DNA from: Pseudo-nitzschia pungens
Taxonomy: Eukaryota; Bacillariophyta; Bacillariophyceae; Bacillariales; Bacillariaceae
Length of the DNA stretch: 64,000 bases
Reading direction: 5' to 3'
Assembly (NCBI GenBank): GCA_037355855.1
Contig: CM074761.1
Location: 496,001 to 560,000, forward strand
Under the pieces are notes generated by a model. That model was not told the DNA's origin and did no database searches. It was given only the letters and a program-made list of their open reading frames with translations. Both the position numbers and the translations under genes were made by a program. Each line of letters opens with the position of its first letter. Positions within the stretch are counted from its first letter, which is position 1. This document shows positions 54,417 to 64,000 of the stretch, piece after piece.

Positions 54417-55130
54417 TCAGCGGACCTTGTGGCGTTTTCCCGCTTCGTCATTCTTGACAAATTGAGCAATGCTGTCGTGCTTTGCAATGGGGATTAGCAA
54501 TTCACACCGTTTTTGGACCGAATTGTTCACGAGCTCTTGAGAGGTGCTACTACTAGCTTGCTGATCGGCTTCTTGCATCATCGATTCAATTGAGACAGCC
54601 TGTTCCGATCGCGTTTTGTGAACAATCCCTCTGAAGATACTCTTGGTTTTGTAATCAGCCTCGTCGTTTTTCGGAACGAATTTGGGTTTGGAGTTTCTCG
54701 CTGGTTTGTTGTCGGTCTTGTTGTCTTCAGGGGCGAGGTCGGAATTGGAGATACTTGTGGTTTCGTCGTCATTGTTGTCATGAGAGATCGAGAGGGAAAT
54801 CGAGATAATCGGAGTTGGGTTGAGAAGAAAAGCGAGGAAGGAGTTGGACCTGGAGTTTTGTTCGCCGGCTCCTCTTTGTATACGCTGGTCGATGGCGTTT
54901 TGTTGAGTGAGTTCTTGTTCCCTCCGATCCATGATGATGCCTTTCTTGCAATGCCTTCTCTGATAGGATTCTTGTTCCATCCGATCCATGATGATGCCTT
55001 TCTTGCAGAGCCTTCTCTGGTTGGTATTTTTTTTCGACCGACCTTGTTTCTTCTTGCCTTTTCTGCTTGGGTCACGACTCCCATGCTCGTTTCGTCCAAA
55101 GGGAGAATTATTGTTGTTTCCTATTTTCAT
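54417..55130 (-). CDS. Copy 3 (best preserved) of an unrecognised charged-protein tandem family
   Basis: ATG at 55130: MKIGNNNNSPFGRNEHGSRD, then a basic stretch, then two copies of a ~19-residue repeat (NQRRLCKKGIIMDRMEQES and YQRRHCKKGIIMDRREQEL). A Ser/Ile-rich middle (PTPIISISLSISHDNNDDET), an acidic/basic stretch (LAPEDNKTDNKPARNSKPKF) and a C-terminal segment SIESMMQEADQQASSS ... KRCELLIPIAKHDSIAQFVK follow. 237 residues. No signal peptide, transmembrane helix or known domain is visible. Two related copies lie downstream at 53044-53557 and 51572-52049 on the same strand. The plus strand is open here too (54618-55163), but that frame is Val/Phe low complexity and is a shadow. Full-length frame without slips suggests this is the functional copy. 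Confidence 0.5.
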   Translation of the reverse strand: MKIGNNNNSPFGRNEHGSRDPSRKGKKKQGRSKKNTNQRRLCKKGIIMDRMEQESYQRRHCKKGIIMDRREQELTQQNAIDQRIQRGAGEQNSRSNSFLAFLLNPTPIISISLSISHDNNDDETTSISNSDLAPEDNKTDNKPARNSKPKFVPKNDEADYKTKSIFRGIVHKTRSEQAVSIESMMQEADQQASSSTSQELVNNSVQKRCELLIPIAKHDSIAQFVKNDEAGKRHKVR

Positions 55131-56005
55131 CCTTTAGAACTGGTTACTTCATGCGTCAACTGACCTGAATTTATGAAGAGTCAGATTTCAGTGTCAACTG
55201 ATCTGATTTTATGATGGTTTTGACAAGACCTTTTTTGTTCGAAAACAAACAATGCTTCGACCGCACCAATGAAAAATCCACGATGGACAGATGAACGTCA
55301 ATTGTGTACAATTGTGTATAACGCTCAATCTTTTTGTGGATGAACGAATGAATGAACAAAATCGCGAGAATTTAGAACTAAATCGCGACAGGGGAACGTC
55401 AATTTTGTGGAACGTTCTATGGAGCATTGCGACACCTTTTTGTGACGAGTTTCATATGTTAAAAAGTATGGGAATAACGGAAGACCCGCAACCGTTAACT
55501 GGGATATGTACGTACCGGTACGTGAACCATAAGGAAAAAGAACAGAATTGTTCAATCAATGCTGGAAAGGGACAGATGAAAAGTCATATCATTATTTTTA
55601 ACGAAGTACGTAGTACGTACTTTTGGGAGAATTCAGTAGAGCCTCGTAAGTACGATACGACTACGTGTACAAGTAATTAAAAAAGTTACTTGTACCGGTA
55701 GAAGAAAAGTTATTTTCAACTTGTCCCTGGTAAGTTAAGTACTTACTCGTACCTCCATTGGTCTGGTTAATCTTACTCTTACTATCGGCAATAGTATCGT
55801 ACGGTAATTATCACTTTACCAACACACGCGACACCGAGTCCGATCAGGAGTTGAATTACCTACCGTACGTACAATTACGGGTAACCTTACCGGATGGTTT
55901 GCGATTTTCATCATGACTGTACGGTATTACGTCGTATTATTATTGTTATCGTTATTAGTTTGAACGATACACGTAGTGTACGAGACGATCACGCTGCTAC
56001 AAACC
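55131..56005. other. Divergent spacer
   Basis: This 0.87-kb stretch lies between the tandem-family gene (-) and the RNA-binding-protein gene (+). It contains GTACGTAC motifs near 55605-55625, and GTAACCTTACCGG near 55880. No gene supported. Confidence 0.5.
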
Positions 56006-56542
56006 ATGTCCGAAGCACGATCCGAAGGCGATGAAAAGGTTCCCGGCAGCCAATCCAAAACCGCCGACGGGGCCGATGAGGGCAAGCACGAGAATGGCGG
56101 CAAAACGATCCGGGATGGCAGCGCGGGGTCCCATGCCGGTTTCGATCGCAACCGGAGGATGGTGGCAACGTCCAGGTCGCTCTTCGTGACGGGATTCGCA
56201 CCCGCCATCAATCGAATCCACGTCGAGAAACTCTTTTCCAAGTTTGGGAGACCGGAACGCATCTCGGACTTTCTGCAAAAACCCGGGACCACGCCCGGCT
56301 CGAGGTATTGCTTCGTGGAGTACGACTCGATCGAGAACGCCCAGAAGGCGATGGACAACCTGGACGGGCGGATGCTCCTGCGAAAGCGCCTGGTCGTGAA
56401 GCCCTCCCACACGGATCCCGGAGATCGATCGAACCCGGCGGCAAAGGCCTCCGCTCCGATGCATCCGGCCAAGGAACGGGCCCTGATCGACAAGAAAATC
56501 GCGGCGCTCAAGAAGAAACTCCGGGAGTCCCGTGCCGATTGA
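56006..56542 (+). CDS. RRM RNA-binding protein, RBM18-like
   Basis: ATG at 56006 (MSEARSEGDEKVPGSQSKTA), 178 residues, intronless. A single RRM occupies residues ~58-140: RNP2-like SLFVTGFAPAINRIHVEKLF, KFGRPERISDFLQKPGTTPG, RNP1-like SRYCFVEYDSIENAQKAMDN, LDGRMLLRKRLVVKPSH. The phrase order (FGxxxxxDFLxxKxGxxxGxxxGYCFVxF, then LxxKxLVV) is that of RBM18. A C-terminal basic helix (RALIDKKIAALKKKLRE) matches the small helical tail of the family. RNA-binding is inferred from the domain; the specific target is unknown. No frame breaks; all open antisense frames are shadows. Confidence 0.75.
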   Translation: MSEARSEGDEKVPGSQSKTADGADEGKHENGGKTIRDGSAGSHAGFDRNRRMVATSRSLFVTGFAPAINRIHVEKLFSKFGRPERISDFLQKPGTTPGSRYCFVEYDSIENAQKAMDNLDGRMLLRKRLVVKPSHTDPGDRSNPAAKASAPMHPAKERALIDKKIAALKKKLRESRAD

Positions 56543-57370
56543 TTGATTCGTTCACGGGACGGGGGCTGCGTGCCGGGGGCCGGGATCGGGGACTTTCGTT
56601 GGGCTAAAGCAGTGTTGGCGGCGTTTTGAAAACAGCTTGTTGATTGATTGATTGATAGATGCATTGGCGGAATTCGTGTACATTATTATTCTGTTGCCGT
56701 GAGCTGCGTCGGGGAAGTTGAAATAATGTGTCATGTGTTTGGATGGATTCTTCGAGTCATGCAGTAGATGGAGTGGCAGAATTTGTATGGATATTGCCAT
56801 CGGCCGTATCGGGGAAGATGAAGCAATATGTCGTGTGTTTGGGTCATTTCCTCGAGTCATCCAATTCATTGCAACGACCGAGAAATACCAAACTTGGCTG
56901 TCCCGTGGTGACCGCTTTCAACCGAGCTAGTGCTCCGAATCACACAGCTGAACTCGGCACGGTTTTGAACTTGATGAGCAGTGAGAGAGGTGGAATTGGC
57001 GAGGTCTCGCTTTTGCGCATGCGCAGTGGAAAGGCATAGAGTGGTGTGTGAGTGAGAGAACATCTCAAATCGTCGATATGGCAGTCGAACTTGATCCGGA
57101 TTCACCTTAAAAACGCTCCGTGAAACCTCGTTTGGAAAACATCACTATGCGAAAACATCTACATGGAACGTTACTTTATTTTCCCACCCTCGAGGCAGCC
57201 GTGTCTAGGCGAAGCAAAACTTGCGGTGGGGGTATAAGATACTACGTACTATAATATAACTCCATCGTATTTATTTGCAATCAAATCCACTTTACTTTTA
57301 TGTCCGTGTTCTACATGGACGGATAGATCACGCGGAATGTACAACCCTTGTCTTTAGTATTCTCCCACGA
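56543..57370. repeat. Convergent spacer with an imperfect tandem duplication
   Basis: A ~110-bp unit is repeated at about 56660-56770 and 56773-56885. Both carry TCGGGGAAG(T/A)TGAA, AT(G/A)TGTC(A/G)TGTGTTTGG and CTTCGAGTCAT/CTCGAGTCAT. Divergence between the copies is modest. No gene; the 3' ends of two convergent genes must lie here. Confidence 0.6.
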
Positions 57371-60300
57371 CTAGGCAAGATACTGGAAAATGCATTCAAA
57401 AGGGACAAAGAAAAGTGAGCCAAGAACAGACGTTCCGTCATCGTTGGTCCGACCTTCCGAACACAAAGTCCGAAAGACTAGCAAAACAAAAATGAAAAAA
57501 AAAAGCAAGCACGCAAACGACCAATCCCAAACTCACGTTGTAGACCTGGGTATTGTCTTGACTTCGTTCCAGATATTCACGTTCGATCAGGTTCTCGATA
57601 CATTTCTTCACGACACGGGGCTTTGGATTGAAAAACGCGAGCTGCGCCAGAACCTCGGCAAGAAGTTGTTGATGCTGGAGTGTCTTGCGAGCCTTCATGA
57701 TGCGAACAATGGCGGCTTCGATGGCAATGGTGCGGTCTTCCTCAACCCGTTTCTTGTTCATGGTGGAATCCAGGGACGCCATCGGGATTCGGATCTTGCG
57801 AAGGTTCGACGCAAATTTCTCGTTCGCCACGAACGAATCGGTGGTATTGATCTTGTTGCTAGCGGGTGACTTTCGGATCACCTTGTACTTTCCGCACGAA
57901 AGCGAATGCATCAGGGGCTTGAGAATGTCTTCCTGGACGTTCAGCTTTCGGGACAGTTCCATAAAGCTCATCGTGACACCACCATTGAATGCGTTCAACA
58001 CCACGGCCTGCAGTGTCGTCACCTGTATGTCGTATGGTTTCTTGAAAACCCCGCGGACGGTTGCATTTCCCTGCGAGAAGACCCAGCTCAGCTTTCTCTT
58101 TTGGTGTTTGTTATCGTGCCACTCCTTGAAGACCTCCATGCACTTCGCCATTTCCGGTGTCAGAACCACTTCCGGACTCTTGTATCGAGGCCAGAATCCG
58201 GTGGTCAAGACCTGCACGCTAAAGTCCAATCTGGTGTCGACGGAGCGCATGCGACCCTCGAATTCCGATCGCTGCTCGCTGCCGACCGCGAGATCGTTGA
58301 GCATACCCTCCATCTTCGACGTGAACTGCGTTCCGCACTGCATCTTGAGCTTGGCGATCATTAGTTTTTCCGCGTCGTCACTGGTGGAACGCTGGCTCAA
58401 AAGTCGCTTCGCGAGTTGGTTTCGGTAAATCTCGGCAAAGACGTCCTTTTCCGTCAGATAGGAAAACAATTGAACAATTTTTTCGAGATTGTCCTCGACC
58501 TCCGATTCGCTGAGTTTTTCGCCGCCGCTCTTGAGGATTCTGTCGCAGAAGGTAGACATGAGTTCGGCGGTGGTGTACTGGCCTACATTTGTGTTGACGA
58601 TTTCGACAAAGGCGTCCTTGAGCGCTTTTTGAAAGAGGGAATTTCCGGCAAAGTCCTTCTTCACCACAAAAAGTGACTTTTCGTGAAGGGTGATAATGTC
58701 CTTGACGAATTTCGGATCGTCGTTCTTGTCCTTCTCTCCACCATCGAGCCGGGCCTTGCGCAGATGGATGATCTCGTTTCCCATGTCGGTGAGAAAGCTC
58801 TGCAAGATGTTGGCCATGGGGTTGAGGCCGTTTTCGAGTCTGGAAAAGAGACGGAACATCCGCTGGAGGTCCTCGGATTTTTCGTTGCGCAGGAGGGCGC
58901 GGCATCCGGAGGACTCCTTTTCCAGCAGGACCATTTCGACCTTTTCCAGGATTTCTTCCTCGACCACCTTCAGAATCTTGCTCTCCGACGAGGTGTTGAG
59001 GTAGTCCTCGACACGTTTTCGTTCCTCCTCGAGCGCGTCTTCTGCCTTGATGAGGTAGTCCGGCGTCGAGAGACTCATCCAGTCCTCCCGCTTCCTCGCG
59101 TAGTATTGCCGTGTGTATTCGAGGAGGGGTTTTTCCAGGTCCTCGTTGTACGCATCGAGGGTGTTCATGCCCATGCTCTCGTAGAGTTCGACAACGCTCT
59201 TGACGAGATCCTTGTCGATGATCTCCCCCTCTCGTTCTTTGTTGATGAGTTTGTGAATGGCATTGGTGGTTTCTTCCTTGATCTCGTCGTAGACGTGGGT
59301 TCGGAAACAGCGCAAACCGGCCTGGGTGAGGGTCGGGAGGCTGTGGTGTTTGACGTAGTATCGGTCGAGATAGGTGAAGAATTTTTTGAGCCACTTGTTC
59401 ATGATCAGGTGATTCTGCCATCTGTGCTTGATTTCCGCCAACAGAATGGTTCCGCCGGGCCCAATTTTGTCGTGGAGGGCCGGGAGGACGTGGTTCTTGA
59501 GGTATGTCTCGATGGTCTCGCCGTGTCGTTGGTAGAGTTCACGGGACCAGTTGTAGGGAGAGCGCTGTGTGCACATATCGTAGCATGTGCTGTTGGATGC
59601 GATGCGATGCGATGCGATGCAACGACACGGGATGCGATGCAATGTCACGGACGACAAAATACACAATCCACGATCATCATCAAAACGACCGAAACGAATC
59701 GAAAGCGCAGTACAATACACAGCACAAAGAAAAAATCGAATTGGAAAGGAATATACCCAAAATCGTTTGAGAAAACCAAGGCCATCCAAGACATTGCAGC
59801 AGTAGTAGAGACAGACTTTGATTGCGAATCGACAACCAGAACACCACCAACAACAACCAGAACAACAACAACAACGACGACAACAACGACGATGGCAAGG
59901 CACTCCTCTTGCACGAAATCGATCCACGATTCGTTCCAACTCACGTGTAGATCTGAACATATTCTTTCGGACCGAACATGCTGCCGGATTTCAACCCATC
60001 GTTCAGCATAGTCTCCAGTCTATCAATGGCCTGTTCCGTTCGGTCCCGTCGGCAGCGACGATCGGCGAACAAAAAAAAAATCAGCAAAGAGCGAGCAAAC
60101 GAGGGAAATGCATGTCAGACAACTATTTCCAGCCAACACACTACAGCGATCGCAACACAAAATCCATCGTGGATACACTTCGAATCCAATCCAATGCAAT
60201 TCAATTCAATTCAATTCAATTCAATCCAGTGCCGCGCCGCGCCGCGCCGTGCAGTGAGGGAATTCCAAACGGGAGATAAAATCGAGTCCGTTCCAGAGTC

Positions 60301-60572
60301 GCGAACCGAACAGCGCCGATGCGGATTCGTCCCGCCTCTCCCCGCCAATCCATTCCGTTCAAGAGAAATACCGAAACGGGCAGCGGCAGCGGCAGCAACA
60401 GCAGCAGCAACGAGAGATGCCACGCCACGCCACGCAATGTATGCAGTGCGGTGCGGTGTGATGCACGCATCTATTATTTGTTCCCACGAAGACACACCTT
60501 CGCTTTGATCTCATCGTTCCAACCCTGTTCCAGAGGAATAATCCTCTGATTCAGACCCGCAGTAGAAGCCAT
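57371..60572 (-). CDS. CUL1: Cullin-1 (SCF ubiquitin-ligase scaffold), complete in four exons
   Basis: Exons: 60572-60498 (MASTAGLNQRIIPLEQGW), 60030-59945 (AIDRLETMLNDGLKSGSM...VQIYT), 59589-57537 and 57382-57371 (Tyr-Leu-Ala-stop). Introns of 467, 355 and 154 nt have GT...AG borders, and phases join exactly to 741 residues, the usual CUL1 size. Landmarks: IPLEQGWN near the N-terminus, IYTTCYDMCTQRSPYNWSREL, LDRYYVKHHSLPTL, SSGCRALLRNEKSEDLQRMF, CGTQFTSKMEGMLNDLAV, VLTTGFWPRYKSPEVVLTPE, and the neddylation segment AAIVRIMKARKTLQHQQLL. CUL1 binds SKP1/F-box proteins at one end and RBX1 at the other; the last four codons restore the classical YLA C-terminus. No frame breaks. A CUL1-family assignment is strong; the choice over closely related paralogs rests on the MCTQ and LEQGW motifs. 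Confidence 0.93.
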
Positions 60573-61887
60573 GATATCTCGGCAAGGATCCCGTCGATTG
60601 AAACAGTAATTGTATTTATTGAATGAGTGCGTTGTGGTTCGGTTTGAGGTAGAGATTGCAAGCTACACAACCCAGCGGGAAAGGCACGAATAAGGTTACG
60701 ACCTGATGGATCTTGCACGATTGTTGGAAGAGTCTTGGATTGTTTTGTTTGATGGTGTAAGAGTACGGTAAGGTTACGGTAAGATTACCGTAAGGTATCA
60801 CCGTAAGTTAGTGTTGCGTTCGATCCTGGTGCCAAGGATCATCAAAACGATGGGCACAGTTTTCCTCCAGTACGGTACGTACGGTGGAGTACTCGTACGA
60901 GTACCCGTAACGAAAAGTGTTGTGCTATTTTACGACACAGTTCTTTGTCGATCTATTTTTTTCATTGTGATGGTCTCTTTTACCGTAAGGTTACTCGTAC
61001 CAACAACATCCGGGAGACAACCGAAGTGAAACAATAATTCTAGTTCGAAGACATTATGAAGCTGTGTTGGTCATGTGAACATTATTTTTTGTTTCGCAGG
61101 AAGGGTGGCAGCAACAGTAAGGTTACGTACGGTACAGTACGGTAAGGTTTAGGTACCAGTAATGGGCTGATGTGCTGCACGAACGTACGTACGTACGTAC
61201 GATGCGAATGGGTACGTAATCTTACGTAGAGCTACCAGTACGGTACAAAAAGGAACAGACTGAAAAACAAATCTTGTCCCTAATAAGAAACGGACATCGG
61301 GAACGTGGGATTCACAAAATCCGGTTCGGTCACGAATAAAGTGATTGAGGGTGAGAGAAGCACACCCCGGCCATCCCCAGAATTCTTCGCTTTACCCCAG
61401 AACTTTTGCCAGCTGGTTTGGATCAACTCATCATCTGACCGATCAGAAATCCGATCTTCTTTTCTTCTCTTCGATCGCATTCTTTTTCTGTTCCAATCCG
61501 GATGACACATGGAGATATCCGACGAGAGCGACGACCGAGGTCAGTTCATGCGTAGGAATAAATTAGAAATAGAAGTAATAACTATTGTACCGCAGGTTGG
61601 AATTTTGGACGTCGACCGTCGTAAGATTAATTACCGGTACAGCATTCTGTCACGACGACGACGACGACAACCAAAGTCACACATTCTCACTCAACACTAT
61701 CTTCGCTGTTGTCGATTGTGTTGTCATTATTATTTTTTTTTCAAAAATCCAACCGATAGAGGAGTTGGCAGAATTAGTCATTGTTTAATCTGTATCCTCC
61801 AATAACTACACCACTACAGAGTTCGAATCCACTCCGAACGCAGAATCCCTAACTTACTCCAAGAGGACTACTATCCACAGAATCAAA
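60573..61887. other. Divergent spacer, no supported gene
   Basis: This 1.3-kb stretch contains many GTAAGGTTAC-type motifs (60690, 60768, 60785, 60983, 61117, 61140) and a (GTAC)4-5 run at 61187-61203. Two small frames (61280-61510 minus, 76 codons from ATG; 61509-61805 plus) lack motif support, and the region probably includes the leader of the plastid gene at 61888. Confidence 0.5.
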
Positions 61888-63639
61888 ATGCACCTCTCCA
61901 ATCTCGCGGTGACCCTTTTCGCGGCATCCGCTGCCTCGATCGCCTATTCCTTCGCCCCGGCGCCGGCCTTTTCGCGCCCTTCTTCCACAGCGGCATCGTC
62001 TCCATCGGCATCATCCACCACGCTGTACATTTCCTCCTGGGGCAAGTCCGGAATGGGACTCGAAGAAGGCCAGGAAGTCTCCATTCCCCAGGACCTCAAC
62101 CCCGACACCAACATCCAGTCCTACCTCGACGAGCCCGACATTATCGACCAACGTGACAACCTGGACGGTATCTGCCTCGTGTCGGGCTTTTGCAACTCGA
62201 AGGAGCGCAGCGACCAGTTCGTCTTTGACCTCTTGAACTACGAGGAGAACGCCTTTGCCTTTGACAAAATCGTCGCCTTTGTCGACGACGAAAAGTCCGC
62301 CAAGAAGCGCCTCCTGAGCCGCTCGGCCCGGTACACCGGTCTGCTCGACAAGCTCGATTTCAAGGAGGCCGCCGTGACCGGGGCCCTCCCGGTTCCCGCC
62401 CAGCTGGAGGGCGTCAAGTCGTGGCTGGCCACCGTCGAGTCGAGCAACGATCTCCTCTCCCAGGTCGAATCCATCGCGGCCCTGGCGTCGGATGCCTCCG
62501 ATCTGGAGAACATCTCGGTCATGGTCACCAACGCCAACGGGGAGGTCCTCTCCGCCGCGGACCGATCCGCCGCCGTCAAGGCCCTCAAGGACACCGGAAA
62601 GGAGTACACGCTCCTGGTCATGGGAAAGCTGGAGGATCGCGACGAGGGAAAGCATTACTACAAGTACCGAGAGTTCGACTCGGAGGACGACGCCGATGCC
62701 CTTCTGCCGGAAGACGCCGTCTTTTCGAGGGCCGAGGCCATGCGCATGGCGACGGAGACGCTGCAGCTGGACGCCGGATCCTGCAAGGCCCTCACCTTTT
62801 CGGAGGTGTACGACACCAACACCACCGAGGCCAAGCTCATCAAGGGACTCCGGGAAGCCGGGTACATTCGGCCCCAGGAAATCGATCACGTCCTCCGCGA
62901 CGGATTCAAGGTGAGTGGGTTTGACGAATGGATGGACGAAGGAATGCATGAATAAATGAGTGAAGGACTGTGCCAATCAATGGACGAATGTCTACGGTGT
63001 GAGCCGGTGGAGAGAATTGCGCGTTTCCAAGCATTTCGAACTCGTGTCACTGGGTCATTCTATTCTCACCAAATTCGTGACTTTGTCCAAATTTTGATTT
63101 CTCGTTTGCGTTTTGTTTGGAACTATGCTGGATCTCCAACGCGACGACAGCTCTACCAAGAGGCCCTCGACGAATACGACGAGATCAACCCCGGCTGGCG
63201 GGAGGGCGTCAAGTTCACGGAGGCCTGGTGGGAGGATCCCGAATTCCTCCGCCAGCTCGACGAGGCCAAGATGAAGGACCGCGGCGGCCGCCCCGAGGAA
63301 AAGGTCGTGGAGGTCGAGGCCAAGGACGAGCGCACCCTGGAGGTCGAAAAGATCGCGACCGAGTGGGCCAAGCGCGAATTCTTCTCGCGATCCATGGCCG
63401 GAACGGTCGACCAGGACCTGACCCAGGCCGAGTTCATCGAGTCCGTCTGGGACCGCGCCTTGTTCGAGGGGGACATCAAGTACCGCCAGCTCAACGGAGA
63501 GGAGACGGACGTCGAGGCGGAGTTGCTAGATTTCAAGGCACAGCAGGAGCGCAAGCAACAGGCGGCCCTGAAAAAGGCCAAGGCCGAACTGCAGGAAATT
63601 TTTGACGAGGAAGACCTGGGGGACATTGGCGATGTATAA
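61888..63639 (+). CDS. Plastid-targeted protein of unknown function, two exons
   Basis: ATG at 61888: MHLSNLAVTLFAASAASIAY-S-F-A-P is a signal peptide with an SFAP plastid motif. Exon 1 (61888-62910) includes DNLDGICLVSGFCNSKERSD, FAFDKIVAFVDDEKSAKKRL, and a mixed alpha/beta region with ENISVMVTNANGEVLSAADR. The intron 62911-63150 (240 nt, GTGAGT...GACGACAG) follows, then exon 2 (63151-63639): LYQEALDEYDEINPGWREGV, FTEAWWEDPEFLRQLDEAKM, ATEWAKREFFSRSMAGTVDQ, and an acidic C-terminus (FDEEDLGDIGD). 503 residues. I do not recognise the family. The acidic, helical C-terminal third could mediate protein contacts. GC-rich antisense frames here are shadows. No frame breaks. Confidence 0.7.
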
Positions 63640-64000
63640 ACAATCAAGCCAACCAATCGACCAACCGACCGACCATCGAAACGATGAGAACCGATGCGAA
63701 CCGATTCAATGCAATGCAATGCAATGCATCGCACAGTGGGACACGGATTCGTTCCCGGTCCTCGTCGATCGTTCTGCGAGAAAAAAGAACAGCTTGTCGA
63801 CACGACACTGGCGCGGAGTGACACTCAATTTTACGGATGCACGGATGCACACATCATAACGAAATGCGTATAAAAAGTTAATTGCTATTTTCGATTTTTA
63901 CACTGCCGGAACACGTCTATTGATTCTATTTTGATCGAGAGCGCGATGCGAAAGGGTGCCCATTATTGATATGCTGCGAAACCCCTCGTTGTGACGCCCA
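63640..64000. other. 3' spacer at window edge
   Basis: A short spacer downstream of the last gene, with CCAATCGACCAACCGACCGACC and (GCAAT)n repeats near 63655-63730. Nothing coding is supported before the window ends. Confidence 0.4.

Noticed and set aside
54618..55163. 181-codon plus-strand frame
   Set aside because: Antisense to copy 3 of the charged family; Val/Phe low complexity.

Overview
The window reads as nuclear DNA of a diatom, most likely a pennate. Short GT-AG introns (about 90-355 nt) interrupt many genes. Several predicted proteins start with a signal peptide whose cleavage site is followed by an aromatic residue, the ASAF/AFVSP-type motif that sends proteins into stramenopile complex plastids. 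Gene content is eukaryotic (cullin-1, NF-YC, SAC3/GANP, CaM-kinase). About 25 credible loci are separated by AT-rich or microsatellite-rich spacers.

Layout. 0-13.6 kb: the 3' end of an RNase II/RNB-type gene, a large FG-repeat SAC3/GANP mRNA-export protein, a small membrane protein, an organellar ssDNA-binding protein and a secreted double beta-helix protein. 14-20.3 kb: a coiled-coil protein, NF-YC, a small spliced gene and an INSIG-like membrane protein with a DnaJ-type zinc finger. 20.3-23.2 kb: repeat-rich spacer. 23.2-30.2 kb: four plastid-targeted genes forming two head-to-head pairs, each an alpha/beta hydrolase (-) and a membrane protein (+). 32-40.4 kb: CaM-type kinase, lumenal-type cyclophilin, prolyl-4-hydroxylase-like enzyme and a compact flavin amine oxidase. 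40.9-46.6 kb: a secreted membrane-anchored protein, a two-helix membrane protein and a ROK sugar kinase with a C-terminal membrane anchor. 47.0-47.4 kb: a 12-copy minisatellite. 48.3-51.2 kb: a large helical protein. 51.5-55.1 kb: three related copies of an unrecognised charged-protein gene. 55.9-64 kb: RBM18-like RNA-binding protein, complete four-exon cullin-1, and a two-exon plastid protein.

Two things stand out. First, eight genes (GANP, ssDNA-binding protein, beta-helix protein, prolyl hydroxylase, amine oxidase, secreted protein at 41-43 kb, ROK kinase, large helical protein) are broken by about 34 single-base frame slips. Every slip can be explained by one extra base, usually in a short homopolymer, and none needs a missing base. 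About 16 kb of coding sequence in 15 neighbouring genes has none. Consensus insertion errors are the default explanation; translational +1 frameshifting or transcript correction would be the exciting one. Second, the 23-30 kb cluster of plastid hydrolase/membrane-protein pairs looks like a functional module that I cannot assign to a known pathway.

Assignments rest on reading translations and recalling family motifs; no search was run. Protein lengths quoted for slipped genes assume one base is skipped at each site.
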